Assembly: GCA_963377175.1 (NCBI GenBank)
Contig: CAUJNA010000522.1
Span: 77,001 to 141,000, forward strand
DNA length: 64,000 nucleotides
Direction of reading: 5' to 3'
Source of the DNA: Effrenium voratum
Taxonomy: Eukaryota; Sar; Dinophyceae; Suessiales; Symbiodiniaceae
Positions 1 to 12,208 of the stretch are shown in pieces (positions within the stretch are counted from its first letter, which is position 1; the number at the start of each line of letters is the position of its first letter). Below the pieces are notes generated by a model. The model was not told the origin of the DNA. It worked only from the letters and a program-made list of their open reading frames with translations, and made no database searches. The translations under genes were made by a program, and so were the position numbers.

Positions 1-870
1 ATGGTCATCGTCATCTCTTATTAGCCGGCACTGGTGACGCCGAGGAAGCTACGATGATAGTTATCGTGACTGTCCTCATCCTTGGCATCATTATCATCAC
101 TGTCATCAAGGTCATCATCATCTCTTATTAGCCAGCACTGGCGATGCAAAGGATGCTACGATCATGATGGTCGTCATCATCATCATCACTCTTCTCATCG
201 TCATCACAATGGCTATCATCATCTCTGTCTTGTTCTTACATGCATTGTCAAACGTAACGTTAGACAGCATTGGCAATGCAGAGGATGCTACAATGATAGT
301 TATCATCACAGTCCTAGCCGGCACTGGTGATGGCGAGGATGCTACGATGATAGCTATCATCACAGTCCTCAGCCTTATCATCATGATCATCACGGTCATC
401 ATCATCTCTTATTAGGCAGCACTGGTGATCCAGAAGGATGCTACCATGATAATTATCATCACAGTCATCATCATGATCTTCCTCATCATCATCATGATGA
501 TGGTCGTCGTCATCATCATCATCACTCTTCTCATCATGATCGTGATGGTCATCATCATCTCTTTCCAGTTCTTATATATTTGAAAAGCAACGTTAGACAG
601 CATTGGCAATGCAGAGGATGCTACGATGATAGTTATCATCACAGCCCTCATCTTTATCATCACTATCATCACGGTCATCATCATCTCTTATTAGGCAGCA
701 CTGGTGATGCAAAGGATGCTACCATGATAGTTATCATCACAGTCATCATCATGATCATCATCATCTCTTATTAGCGGCACTGGTGATGCAAAGGATGCTG
801 CGATCATCCTTCGAAAGATGCGTGGACGCGATTATCGTCATGACTGCTGGTGATGCTGAGGATGCGCCAT
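1..870. repeat. ATC-rich degenerate tandem repeat block
   Basis: A degenerate higher-order repeat is built from a core reading roughly GCACTGGTGATGCAAAGGA followed by TGCTACGATGATAGTTATCATCACAG and runs of CATCATCAT. The core recurs at about 27, 135, 270, 320, 420, 605, 700 and 778. Open frames here are only His/Met/Ile-rich translations of the repeat, so no gene is called. Confidence 0.85.
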
Positions 871-879
871 GATGCTTAT

Positions 880-1262
880 CAGCCGATTTGATGTCAACAG
901 CATCGGCTTCTTCATCATGTCGTAATCAATCTCATCGTATCATCACAGGCATCGTCCTTGTCACCATCGTCATCAATGTCATCATCATCATAATCATAAT
1001 CATCACCATCATCATCATGGTGGCCATAAGCGTTGTTAGGGCCACCATAAGCGTAGTCGAGGCCGCCCGGCTTGCTTTTTGTTGGGGGGGTCTGATGCGG
1101 AAGATGTGTCATGATGATTCTCAGCCGATTTGATGTCAACATCATCGGTTTCTTCAGCATCCTTTTCACCATCGTGATCAATGCCATCGTATTCATCACA
1201 GTCATCGTCCTCGTCACCATCGTTGCAAAGTCCAACAAGACTATTGTCGACAATTGATGATG
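880..1262. repeat. Second ATC-rich block with a duplicated ~120-bp segment
   Basis: A segment beginning CAGCCGATTTGATGTCAACA occurs near 880 and again near 1121. Each copy is followed by a similar stretch of CATC repeats, so this is a local duplication within simple-sequence DNA. The overlapping open frames, acidic on one strand, are judged to be repeat translation. Confidence 0.7.
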
Positions 1263-2480
1263 GTTTCATCTCCCTTGCCTGGCCAGCATCGCATGCGTGT
1301 TCGCCCCCCGGGTTATTTTACTACTGATTCCCCCCATGTCGAGGTTCGCGTTGGATGAGTGAAAATATGGCTCGGTCTGGGCGGCAGCCCTTAAATCCAG
1401 CTACGCCTCCTGGGGTAGCATGTCGCTGCTAGGCAATTAGCCTCCTAGCTTTTGCTATAGGGAGTGCACCCTGGTGCCGCCGACCCTCGCCACTCGGTCG
1501 TGATGCGCGGCCTAAATCCGGCACCTCTGCATCACCAGCTCGGGCTTGCGGTTTTGCTTGCCTGTGGGAAACCCTCGCAAAACATCGCGTATATGCAGGG
1601 TTTAGGCCATGCGGCTGACATCATCAGGGTCTGGGTTGGGCCTGGGTGATGCTTCAGCGGGGCTTGGTCTGCATCATCAAGACTTCCTTCCAAAAAGCCT
1701 TTCAACCCATGAAGCACTGTTTTTTAGAAGGTATCGGAGGGATATACGCAAGGCTCATTTTTGCGCATTTTGGCGCCAAGCGCTGCCGGGCGTGCCGGGC
1801 CCTCGCTCTCCAAAACGCTTTAAATACAGCCAAAAACTGCTGCGCTGAGCGTTGGGCTGTTGTTCTGTCCGTTTTGTTCTTGCTGTGGCTGGCTCGCGCG
1901 CTGCGCGGTCCTTGCTTTTTTCTCGTTGGTTTTCGGGCCTTCTGGCGCGCGCGCGCGCGCGACCCCAGCCACAAACCGCTGCTATTTGCGGTGTTTTGTT
2001 GCGTTTGCGTTTCCGGGCTGGTTTGCGGGCTGTTCTTTTTGGCCTCTGGCGCGCGCGCGCGCGACCCCATGTCAGCCTTCTGGGTTGGGGCCCGGCTGGG
2101 GCCCAGAAAGCTGGCATCCCCGGCATCATCTGGGGTTGGGGTGGGCAACACGCAAAACCTAACCAGGCATAACATAGCACAGGATACGTTTCTCATACAA
2201 AAACCATGACATGACATGGTCTAACTTCAAAGAGGCGTAGCTGGCTAGAGGCCGCAGGCCCAGAAAATAAGAAAGCAGGCCTGTAATGTCGGCGGCCGAG
2301 CCGGAGGCGTTAAAAGATATTTAGATTGATTTGAAGCCTACATCATAATATTTGTAGGCCTTGTAAAGCTTCGCGCCGCCCGGTGTTACAGGGTGTAGTT
2401 GTGGCGCACATGGCTTGAAGACTGTGCGCTCACAAAGCGGTGCACAGTCCTGTTGGCCACCCACACTCCAGCGCATCTAT
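1263..2480. other. GC-rich stretch without a supported gene
   Basis: No coding region is supported. Two (GC)n tracts sit inside a duplicated phrase, GCGCGCGCGCGACCCCA, at about 1945-1976 and 2048-2070. Several overlapping open frames exist on both strands across 1646-2217, but they are Arg/Ala/Cys-rich low-complexity translations of the GC tracts. Confidence 0.5.
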
Positions 2481-2484
2481 CACT

Positions 2485-4190
2485 TCACTTTGACGGAGTC
2501 AGGATTTCAGAAACTGCACTGCGCAGATTTGTGAGCGAAGTGAGAAACGCATCTTGGAGACGACCGGGTTTTCTGTTAAGATCCGAGAGAAGAAGCATTT
2601 GCATGTTCTGGAGATGCTGGCAGCAGTAGCAACAACGACCAGCCCCTCCAAGTTGCCAGCTGATATCAAGCTTCGTCAAGCTGGCAATTGCACTCCGCAC
2701 GCGCTGGCATCTCTTAGATTTGCGTCGCTGGAGAAAGTGGCGGCGAAGCTATCTCAAGATTCTCTCCCAGAGAATGTGTACATGAAGGAGACGTACAAGC
2801 AATCATCGGTCTTGCGCGAGTGCGAGTGCCGGAACATGGCTACTACACCTCTAAAATGGGAACAGTCCGCACTGCGTGCGGTGGAGCGCCTCGATGCTGC
2901 CTTTCAAATGACAGATGATGCTTTTTTTGGATGCCTTGCGAGGTGGTGCCGACACGTAGCATTCTTTCTTCTCAGCGCACCGCCTGAAAGTGCCGTGGGT
3001 AGCGCAGCGCAGCTGATTGACCGAGGTCGGGCAAACGCTGGACCTGGCAGCGGGCGCTTTGAGCCCTGTCTTGCGCATCAATGTCTCGAGCGAAGAGCCT
3101 GTCATGGTGCCCGACAGCCATGAAGAAATGCAGGACAGTGGACTATGGCGAGTTTCACTGGCTCGACAAAGACGCTAGGGGGACTGTGGACAAGATTCTC
3201 TTGAGTGAGCTTTAGCAAATGCAAAAGCAAGGGCAACGCAGGCGGGCACAGGAGCATATCCTTGCTTGGGCTGCCCTTTCCTCGCAGGGAAGCGCCAAGG
3301 GAACTACTTGCAGCGCTCCGGCGCTCAATAAAGCCCTCGCTGTCATCTACTATGAGCCATGTTGATCGGCACGTCCGCCTCCTGCTGTACACAAAGGGCC
3401 CAGGCATTGCGCACATTGAGATTGACTGTGCAGGAACGAGTTTGTAGGTCACGCATTTGGTTAGAAATTGTTCCAGGAAACGCTTCTGCGCAACGCAAAG
3501 GCTGGGCGCTCCCACACGTTGTTGAACACAGTGTGCCTTTGTGCTAGATTTGTTTTCAGATTGCAAAACCGCAAGCGCCCCTTGAGGTCAAGGCAATCTG
3601 GCCAAGGCTTATGCTGGACTCCGTGAATGCAGGAAACACGCTTACAAATTTGACTCCCCACACGAGCTGGTGGCCGCTGGTCGAAGATGTCTGTGATTCG
3701 CCTGCGTGTGATTTCGTTGCTAGACGAAGCTGCAGAGAATCAAGAGTTCCAGCACCTATCCATTGAAGGCACTTTCCGAGTTTGCCTTTCCATCATGGGC
3801 CAAGCCAAGTTCAACGAGCCGAAAAGTTCACGGGAGAACGCCGCGTTTCAAGACGTGCGAGCCCGGACGACGTTGCAGCGTGCTTGAAAACAAGCTTGCC
3901 TGCTTCTTCACGTGCGCTAACACAGCATGTGGCCACACACACAACCAGGGTTGTCGCTCGACCCAACACATGCCGCTACGCATTATGAGCAAGCGCGGTT
4001 CCGCAGCGTCTCCTCTTCTTCGCCGTTTCGCTGAGTTGAACTCATGGTTTGGTCAGGCGCAGCAGCTTCATAAAAGTACGTTGCAGCTGAAGCTGCGCGT
4101 GCTCTTCCTTGGCAAGCTCCCAGTGCATTATATCACCCCATCTGGCACGCCGCCTGGGGCAGTCCTTGTGGACCAAGGATGAGTGGTCCG
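2485..4190 (+). pseudogene. Decayed transposase-like gene (tentative)
   Basis: Coding-like plus-strand segments lie in different frames. A 189-residue frame (2554-3123) is followed by a stretch reading DYGEFHWLDKDARGTVDKIL near 3143, then by a frame near 3687 containing SIEGTFRVCLSIMGQAKFNE. The pattern 'DGT-RVCL--xGQ' followed by Ala-Ala-Phe resembles, from memory, a family repeated in dinoflagellate genomes that looks like a MULE/ISXO2-type transposase, in which the Asp/Glu before Gly-Thr would be catalytic. Here that position is Glu, and stops and frameshifts break the rest. The family assignment is an inference; that this is broken coding sequence is more secure. Confidence 0.35.
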
Positions 4191-4626
4191 AATGGGCAGC
4201 GCAGACCCGAGAAGCAAAGTCGTGTCAAGGTAGCTCATGAGCAAGCAGCGATTGCGGCTTCTGGCTTGAAGCGGCCAGCTGCTGAGGGCAAAGCCCGCAA
4301 GCGCACTCGCACGGCATAGCCAGGCTTGCTGTGGACGCGAGGAAGAGGCCAGCAGACTGTGTGCCAACATAGAACTCGCAAATACCTGGCGAGCAGTTGG
4401 GGCTGTGCATAGCATGTGTAACTTCGCCTGACATGTCTGGGTGACGCAGTGGATGCAAGGCTGCAGATCTACAAGTGTATCTGCGCAAGTGGGGCCACCT
4501 TAAAGGCTAAAAGTTGTGGCGGCGCTTCACGCTGGGCGTGGTGTGTGTGTGTGTGGATGTGTGAGGTTTTGCTTTTGGCGCGGATAGTGCTTGGCTTGGC
4601 CCTTTTGGAGAGGGTTGGGATAGGGC

Positions 4627-4699
4627 TGGGACAGACCTGGAACAGAGCGGGAATGCTGGGACAGAGCTAGGACAGAGCTGGGACAGAGCTAGGACAGAG
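4627..4699. repeat. ~11-bp tandem repeat (GGGACAGAGCT)
   Basis: Short units of GGGACAGAGCT / AGGACAGAGCT repeat about six times with small variations. No coding role is apparent. Confidence 0.8.
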
Positions 4700-4751
4700 G
4701 GCAAGGTGAAGTGTGTTGACGTGGGTATGTATGTTTGTGCGCCTGCGGTTC

Positions 4752-4803
4752 TTGTTTGTTTGTTTGTTTGTTTGTTTGTTTGTTTGTTTGTTTGTTTGTT
4801 TGT
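4752..4803. repeat. (TTTG)n microsatellite
   Basis: About 12 uninterrupted TTTG units, flanked by GT-rich sequence. The window from here to 5151 shows no supported gene. Confidence 0.95.
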
Positions 4804-5151
4804 GTGGGTGTGCGCTGTGCGGGTGTGTGCGCTGACTGCCCTGAAGTACAAGTTTAAAATGTATTTGGAGCCGCAAACTGCTCGCCTGGTGCGGTGTTGC
4901 ACGTCCGTGCGCAGTGTCATATTTTCACGGGTCAATCCAGGCGGTGTGCTCATGAGATAAAGCAAAGCAATGTTGAGACTCAAGTGGGTTTTCGCCTTAT
5001 ACCTATGAGACCAAGCCTGACGACAATTAACTTGCGCCATTGCGCTAGGCAAATGGGCTTCAGGCTCTTGATCTGTGCAACGCGTGCTGCCTTGAATGCC
5101 AGGGGCACGCGCGCCTCATTATACATGATCTACCCTTCCACCCCCTCCCCC

Positions 5152-5411
5152 TGTGGTGCTTTTGCTTCGCAATTGACCCTGCACCACACATTGCTGTTTG
5201 GCTCGAGGCCCATCTTGTATTATAGTTGCATTCATCCCGCAGCCATCACAAAAGGACCTAGCAGAGCACCTTGCAGGGGTATATCACACAGATTCTCAGG
5301 ACCAGGGACTTCCATTCTCAGTTTTTCCAGTATTGTCATATTGGACTCTCTTGCAGAATAGATCCGGGGACCTACCAATACATTCTCTACTACCACAAGG
5401 TACATGCTCCC
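5152..5411 (+). repeat. 5' LTR of Copia family B
   Basis: Direct repeat of 55563-55821. It begins TGTGGTGCTTTTGCTTCGC and runs through the shared phrase GATCCGGGGACCTACCAATA to ...TGCTCCCA. It differs from the 3' copy by scattered substitutions and a small indel near 5260. A mutated spliced-leader-like stretch (GCTGTTTGGCTCGAG) lies at about 5193-5207. The exact ends are approximate. Confidence 0.75.
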
Positions 5412-5425
5412 ACCAAAACTTATCG

Positions 5426-6636
5426 ATGACCGCCAAGCAGCCGCCATCGTACGACGGACGAGTCAGCTGGTTTAGATATGAAGAACTTGTAGATGCTTGG
5501 CTGACATTCACAACACTTGATGCATCCAAGAGAGGATTAATCTTCAAGAGCCGTCTCACGGGAGACGCTCACATGTACAAGGCCGTCCTCCAGAATGACC
5601 TCTTGCAAGACCCTGACGACGGGGCCAACTATTTCAAGAACACGCTGAAAAAGTTCTTCCTGAAAGGGTCGACCAACGTGTACTTGTACAGACTTCTCAG
5701 TTTCTTCAACCACAGGAGGCAGAACACCGAGTTCCGCATATTCACATCAAGGCAGCCTGGATGGACCTGATGCCAGTTCATACGGCACCGTCACCGGAGT
5801 TCATAGCTTCAGTCCAGGAGGCCAATGCAAGAAGAATTGCCGCGCCCTCCAGACAATCTAGAAGTACTCAGACAGTACCTTACAGGCACGCAGACAAGGC
5901 GCCGGGACGCATTTCCCCTCAGCGACAACCTCATTGCACAGTTTTTCCTACTCATAATCCAAAGTGAGTTGTCAGCTCAGCAGAGAGAAAGACTGATCAG
6001 CGCAATGTCATTGAGAAACATCTCGCTTGAGAACTATACCCACAAGATGATGAAAACGCAGTACCACGACCTCTTCATCACGACCAGAACATCCATCCAA
6101 GATCCGTCACTCCGACCATCCGGAGGAAACCAAAGCAACACCTTCTACATTCTTGAACAAGGAGAGTATGAAGGCGAAGAAGGCTTCTGGGTGGAAGACG
6201 AAGAAGGACTGGAAGGTTTTATGCCAACCAACGACGAGGAGACTTTTTGGGTATTGGAGGAGAACGATGCGTTCATTGCGACCAACAGAAAGTTTGGGAA
6301 AAGCGGTAGCGCTACATGCCCATGGTTGAGTTCGTGGCATCCATTGCGCGATATCAGATGAAGCACAGAAGGTATTTCATCAATCCCCAAACTTCCAGGA
6401 TCTGGAGATGCAACTCTTTTCAGATCCATCCGTGACTTGGGGAGATTTCCATTTCTGTGCGTACGGACTGAAAGATCCTGAATCCGGACTCAGATGTCTC
6501 AAGCCAACAAGCTTGATGCACTGCTTGCCTCCCGAGGTAATGAGACCGATTTACCGAAAGTGTACAAACTTCACACGAGCATCAACCCCTTGAAGGAAAT
6601 GCCGGCAGAACTAAACTGGCACAGGTGTATCCTTAC
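5426..6636 (+). pseudogene. Gag region of Copia family B, frameshifted
   Basis: An ATG shortly after the 5' LTR opens a gag-like frame with a Trp/Tyr-rich start (YDGRVSWFRYEELVDAWLTF), as in Copia capsid regions. The frame breaks near 5740 and continues in other frames at 5825-6361 and 6494-6636 (for example LISAMSLRNISLENYTHKMM and an acidic GEYEGEEGFWVEDEEG stretch). The gene is cut at 6636 by insertion of copy A. Capsid assembly is the inferred original role. No zinc knuckle or protease survives in this segment. Confidence 0.65.
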
Positions 6637-6977
6637 TCTCAAGAGACGGCAAGGTGACGTCCCGTGGGACGCTGTCCACCGAACCCTCCAGCTTTGTGAA
6701 CTCAACCACGTAGAAAGGTGTATACGGTCAAACCGTTATAGCCGAACCAGTGTAAATTGTTGTAAGGGTAAAGACCAATAACCACGGTTGTACGCTCGGT
6801 ATCCGCAGCACGAATGAAACTGTTTTCCACTCTATCAGATCGATCACGCGCGAACGTAGTTCATGCAAGACCTTGAGCCCTACTTGAGCCTTGAGCCAAA
6901 TGGCATTCAATGGAACATTCTAACCAACAAGAACATGGACCTCCCAATTTAGGCACGGGGCCATGAGGGTTTTAACA
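6637..6977 (-). repeat. 3' LTR of copy A
   Basis: About 341 bp, aligning along its length with the LTRs of copy C (34814-35163 and 52562-52909). On the plus strand it runs from CTCAAGAGACGGCAAGGTGA to GAGGGTTTTAACA. It is clearly more diverged than the copy C LTRs are from each other, so copy A is older. The plus-strand TCTC at the left edge replaces the TGTC of copy C. Confidence 0.9.
6890..6904 (-). promoter_or_regulatory. Spliced-leader-like sequence in the copy A LTR
   Basis: Read in the element's sense direction this is GCCATTTGGCTCAAG. It matches the 3' end of the dinoflagellate spliced leader (…AGCCATTTTGGCTCAAG) apart from one missing T. It is followed by further GGCTCAAG/GCTCAAG repeats, like tandem leader relics. 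Confidence 0.6.
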
Positions 6978-7651
6978 TCCCCCATTTGGGTCGCATCGTT
7001 CATCATGCGGTCCAAACATCATAGCACGTTCCACTGGCCACGGCTCCGACTACGAAACTGTGTCGAACACTCTTTCACTCACTATTGCTACACCGTGCAT
7101 TCATTGTGAAACTTGCCGGGTTCGATTGAGACAGAAACATGCATCCGCAATTCGTAGCACATTCCCATACACAGATGCAATAGGCATTTTGCCTCGCACC
7201 ACCACGCAACCATTGGAAAACCCGGCTGCCGCATTTGCGCATCGCGCAGCCGTCATCCATAGAAATGGGTTGGCCATAGAAATCCGTAGCAGCGCATGGT
7301 CGTAAAAGCCATCTGTATATCATCGGCAAAGAAGATTTGGCGAGCAATATATGCAAAATATTCAGTCCAGATACCACGAATAATATAAGGAAAAGAAATC
7401 ATTAACGAGGTAATAGTGCTCATCCAAATGTCATAGCCGTCGGAATATGTAAATACATACACATCCATTCACCCTGGACGCATGAAATTATATCATGTCA
7501 AAGAAATGTTCCATCGTAACGAAATCGATGAGATGCAAGCGATGGATGGGGACTAGCCCACATCATGCTGCAGTCTATATCGAAGTGAATTTTATACGCT
7601 GCTGCTGATGGATGCACCATACCGCATAAGCAATGATAATCCACATCTGCA
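6978..7651 (-). other. 3' untranslated region of copy A
   Basis: Lies between the LTR and the stop codon of the KptA-bearing reading frame. It is homologous to 35164-35791 of copy C, including the purine-rich strand (ATGGGGGA in sense) that abuts the LTR and would be the polypurine tract. No ORF is supported. Confidence 0.7.
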
Positions 7652-10600
7652 TCACGTAGGTCGGTCCACAATGGACATCCTGTTGATGCGTCGACGGAAC
7701 TCCTCGTCCAAATGTTGTTGGGCATCTTGTGCCCGGACGCACTTCTTGTGATGCTCTTCTGGTAGCCAGTGTCCCTTTCGGAGACACCAATCCAGCAGGG
7801 GTGCGTCGCATTTGTTCGGGTCAGTGGCCGCGATGATGGCGCTCACGTTGACCGAATAACCATGTCTGCCAAGGTTCAAGCCTGCCCTTGTGAACGATAT
7901 ATATTTGCAGTTGAAAGCTACGGAGAAGCATCTGTAAACAATATCACCCGCCGGGTGTATGCGATCCTTGACCAGGAGCTTCATCTCGTCTTTGGTGATG
8001 TCGAGGATCTTCGCTGCAATCCACAGTTTGTAGAATATGTATAGTCCCTCGCATTTGGATACCAAATAACGGATGTATTGGTTGCGCTCCTCCATCGTCC
8101 GGAAGGTCCTTGCCCGGACGTTCTGAGATTGGGTAACCTTTTGCTCCGTTGATGGCATAAGGATCCCTTCCTGATCAAACACAGTGACGTTGGGGTACTT
8201 CCCGAAGTCGTTGTGGTATGGGCAAGAGATGGTTCCCTCGATCGCGGCTTCGATCGTTCTCTTTTCTCCACCCTCGAACATCCCCCACATCTTTGACATC
8301 TGCAGTGCGATGAATCCCGCCATGTATTGAGCCTCACGTGGCTCGTCCAGGCAGATCGCGATCCGCTGGGAATTAATAATATCCCGTGGTGCCATGTCAT
8401 TGTCGCGGTACTCCCAACCACCGTCTTCTTCTTCGGACATGTAACCAGATGTGTATCCTTGCGTGTCCATGTCGTCGTCTTCGGAATCATTCTCCGTCCC
8501 ATCACCCTCTTCCTGCTCCGCCGCGTTGTCGTTAGCCTCATCTTGTGCTCGTCTGGCGTCACTTGACACATTGGGTTTATGGTCGTCCCCTTCGTCATCG
8601 GAAGTAATGTGGATGCAGAATCTCCCGGTAGAAAAAAATTGCGCCCCACATTCCAGGCATACACAGAAGCACGTGGGAATCGCGGTTGCACATGACGGAC
8701 AAATTCTGCATCGTAGCCCCTCCCATGTCTCGTCGTTCAGGATGATGGTCTTGCTGATCTCGTCCCTGATCTCGTTGGTCAGAGTATCAAACTCTTCTAG
8801 TTTGTTTTCCCGAAACAGTTTGCAGGCACGATCCACCATGTCTTGAACGTAGTGCAGATTGTCGGCGCCCGCCTCTGTTTCAGGCATCCCCTCGATGATC
8901 TTTGCGATGTTCTGAAGGAACATCGTGGCCGACTCGTGGGAAGAACCAACGAAACCCGGACAGATCTCATTCTCAACACATTTTGAGTACGCCCGCTTTG
9001 CTCTCGTACTCCAGGCATTTCCCTCCGTTGCTCTTGCCAATCCAAATGGATTTGACCTCATAGAACGGGATCACGTCAAACACCATAAATGTCCCGTTGA
9101 ACGCGACTCCAGCTCCGTATCGCGCGAGGGTCGCACTGGGAATGTAGATGCTGGCAAGCGGACGTCCAGCCCTCAAATTTCGTAGCGTCGTCTTCGTTGC
9201 TACGTTCATCTCATCCCATGGAGCAAACGCCCCGAAGTGCAATGCCAGCCTGTTTCCGCCATCGATTCCTAGCCCACAGCGTACAATGCTTGGCAGGTTC
9301 TCTACGTATGTCACATGGAATGCTCCTCCGAGAGAATCACCCATCCTTGCAGAATACCTATTTGCCAATGCGGATGAGCTCATGAAGCCAAAGTCACTGT
9401 GACCAGTTGTGACTCGGATGCACCAAGGCCTGTACCATCCATCGCATCTGTTGAATATCCTTTCGATGTCACCCCGATCCAGGCCAATGTAGTTCAACTC
9501 CTCTCTGGCGGCCTTCATGTCATTCGGGTTCATGATGCTTGGAAACCTTGCTGCTAGGATCTGGAACCTTGATTTCTTGTACCCAGATTCCTGCCACTTG
9601 ATCACTTCCATGATGGCCATGTAGCGTCTTGCTTTCGAAGTCGTCGGTGGAAATATGTCGTTATTCCGGTCGTTGATGACTGCGTCAATGTCAACCCATC
9701 CACCTTCATCACATCTGAAAGCACTTCCTCGGCAATTGCCGATCTTGCGTCGAAGGACTCTGCATAGATCATGAGATAGCTGATTTGCTTGATCTCTCGA
9801 TGCAAACACTGAGCGTTCGTCGCCGATCTTGCAGTGCGGAGCGCCGTCGAAGAAGGGAGCGATGCAGAAATTGATACTCTTGCCAAGCTGTATCACATCA
9901 ACCTGCTCCAGGACGGCACCCTTGGGGAAGAACCTGGGATCTACCATAGACGTATACGCCCGTGGCATTTGCACGCTGCTCACGTCGCGGGATGTAGCAT
10001 GGAATGGTGTCACATCCCCGCTCTAGCGCCGCCTTGAACGTCCTGTGATCCCCGCACGGATTGTAGGTGAGATCCACGCCACCGCATTGTAGCTCTCCCC
10101 CTTCAGCCGTGTCAGCCATCTCCACCAGATTGATGGTATAGCTACACATTTCTATTACTTCTTTCCCCTTCTGTCCCCCTTTCTTGCGTTCCTTGGATGT
10201 CGATGATGATGGTTCTTCAGCATCCCCCATTTCTTCATCCGAGGAAACGTGATCGCTGCTGAGAAGCTCACGGATCTTCTTCATCGCCTTCTCGTTTCCA
10301 GCAGCTTCCTCATTATTCTTGCAGTCGCCGTCGTGGGCCAGGTTCGCGCACTTTGCGCAAATTCCAATTTCTCCCATGCACTTCTCCATTGAGTCCAGGA
10401 ACTTGAGTGCAGCTTTTCGCCCATCAATCACGCGCTGCTTCTTCTCCTCTTTCTCTTCATTGGGCTGAGAGCTTCGGCTCTGGTCTGGCTCTGGACCAAA
10501 ACCATCGCCTTCACTCTCAGTCGCCTTCCTCTTGGACCCTTGGTTGGCCTGCTCGGTCACCAGGGATTGCGGATGCCTGGGCTTGATCGAGCTCATGATG

Positions 10601-10712
10601 TCCAACAATTGCGGGCGCTCCGAGCTGGGCGGACGGCTTGTTCCGCTTTCGGTTCTGGCCCGTCGTGTGGTTCACGTTTTTTGCGAGGTGCCGCACGATG
10701 AAATGCTCGAAC
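7652..10712 (-). pseudogene. Copy A: 3' part of the KptA-bearing region, frameshifted
   Basis: Three overlapping minus-strand frames (9898-10608, 8973-10013, 7652-9061) together match the last ~1,000 residues of the copy C ORF3. The order is a Lys/Glu-rich linker, the KptA-like domain, a Cys-rich zinc-ribbon-like segment (CRICPSCATAIPTCFC), an acidic stretch, and a conserved C-terminus ending near LDEEFRRRINRMS. In the KptA domain the catalytic Arg-His of copy C (VLRHK) reads VLRRK, so the key His is lost. GGWVDIDAVI, TGHS and the FHVTY/LALHFGAF segments remain. The 5' side ends at the transposon insertion at 10713. Confidence 0.85.
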
Positions 10713-11110
10713 CCAATAGACTAGATTAGACTATTTTCTGCCTAATAGTTAAATCTTATTTTTCTGACTATTAGTTAAATCCATTTAGTTTAAATTCTTG
10801 TTTTTAGACAAACGTGATTCTAACTAATATACACATCGATTCTGACTAATAGTTTATTTTTCCGGGCACAAAAATTCTGACTAATAGTCAGCCCGGAATT
10901 CTAACTAATAGTCAGGAAAAATCTGACTAATAGTTAGAATTTGTGTTGCTTTTGGGGTCGAAGTTTGGTCGAAACTTCGACGAAACTTCGACCCATACCA
11001 TGTACACACATTTCAAACTGCGACCAAACTGCGACCCCTCCAGAAACACATATTTAAAACTGCGACCAAACTGCGACCCCCCAGAAACACATATTTCAAC
11101 CAAACTTTCA
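10713..11110. repeat. Left subterminal region of the DNA transposon
   Basis: After the terminal repeat come at least six near-palindromes of the type TTCTGACTAATAGTTAGAA between about 10740 and 10940. Iterons of GGTCGAAGTTTGGTCG (10957-11000) and of AACTGCGACCAAACTGCGACC (from 11020 and 11060) follow. The same two motif classes occur inverted at the right end. Such arrays are typical places for transposase binding, which is an inference here. Confidence 0.7.
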
Positions 11111-11423
11111 CTCCCAAGTTCAACCTGTTTTGAGAGCCGGCTTTCACGCGCAACAGCCTTCTTGGCTTGTTCTTGGTGCGTGTCTTTCTTTCACGCTCGA
11201 ATTTGGCCGCAGGGCGCCTTGTGTGCAGACTTTTGCGAAGCGCGTCGTCAAGCCGCAGTCTCTGCACAAGAGCTTCTTTCATCACACAAGGCGCTACATT
11301 TCTGTGAGCGCTTTCACGTTTCCTTGCTTCACGCACTGTCACGCGGGCGTCTGTTTGTGCGCACGTGTGCACATGTTTTGTGCACTATACCCGTTTAAGT
11401 GACACAGCGAGGGAACACACCTT

Positions 11424-11960
11424 TCACGAAAAAAACATCTCAAGAGACCACACTGTGGGGCAGAACAATTGCGAAATACCACTTGGCTTTGAGGGGCAAA
11501 CTGTCAAACACAACCTTCGGGGAAAACTGTTTCGGGTCGTTTGATGGACACATGTGAGTTTACATTGTTGAGAAACAGCTGGAAGAGTTGCGAAAGACCA
11601 CTTTGAGGGACAAACATTTGGAGGGACTGCCACCACGAGAAAATTTATATTGAAGGGAACCAGTTTTGTGAAAGCCCCCTTTGAGGGACAACTGCGGGAG
11701 ACCACACTTTGAGGGGAAAATGTGAGAGACCACACTTTGAGGGACAGCTGTGAGACACCATGCTTCAAGGGGCAACTGTGAGAAACCACATTTTGAGGGG
11801 CAGCTGTGACAGATCACTTTGAGGGACAACTGTGAGCCACACTTTGAGGGACAACTGTGAGAGAGGGACCACACTTTGAGGGACAACGATGAGAGACCAC
11901 TTTGAGGGACAACTGTGAGAGACCACAGCTCGAGGGGCAACTTGAGAGCCTTGCGCAAAA
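11424..11960. repeat. Array of TTTGAGGGACAACTGTGAGAG-type repeats
   Basis: About 18 degenerate units of roughly 30 bp read CACTTTGAGGGACAACTGTG followed by AGAGAC. They belong to the same family as the CTTGAGAGACA arrays further into the transposon. Long open frames on the minus strand (up to 144 residues) are Ser/Pro-rich translations of the repeat and are not called as genes. They sit upstream of the Lys/Gly-rich gene at 12209. Confidence 0.8.
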
Positions 11961-12208
11961 GGTTCGCACGGACATGTGGGAGAGGCAGGGTCAAAGCATG
12001 TGTTTGCTCACCAAAAAAGGTTCCCTTGTAGAGGCGCGGGCTTTACGTCAGAAAAGAACATGTCACAATGTGTGTTTTTGGAAAAGAGGGGGCCCTTTTA
12101 ATAGAGATGCATTGTATTATGTGGCCTCGCGGCTTTTCCAACCTCCGTTCACCCGCAGTTTTCTGTTCACAGGTAGTTGGTGTGACAGCCTGTGGGTTTC
12201 ACACAAGC

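Noticed and set aside
82..774. His-rich and Met/Ile-rich open frames near the window start
   Set aside because: They translate an ATC-rich tandem repeat on both strands. There is no codon bias or domain.
1646..2217. Open frames of up to 187 residues on both strands
   Set aside because: They are GC-repeat translations overlapping each other in four frames, with no recognisable protein.
11424..11994. Minus-strand frames of 121 and 144 residues rich in Ser, Pro and Cys
   Set aside because: Direct translation of the TTTGAGGGACAACTGTGAGAG array.
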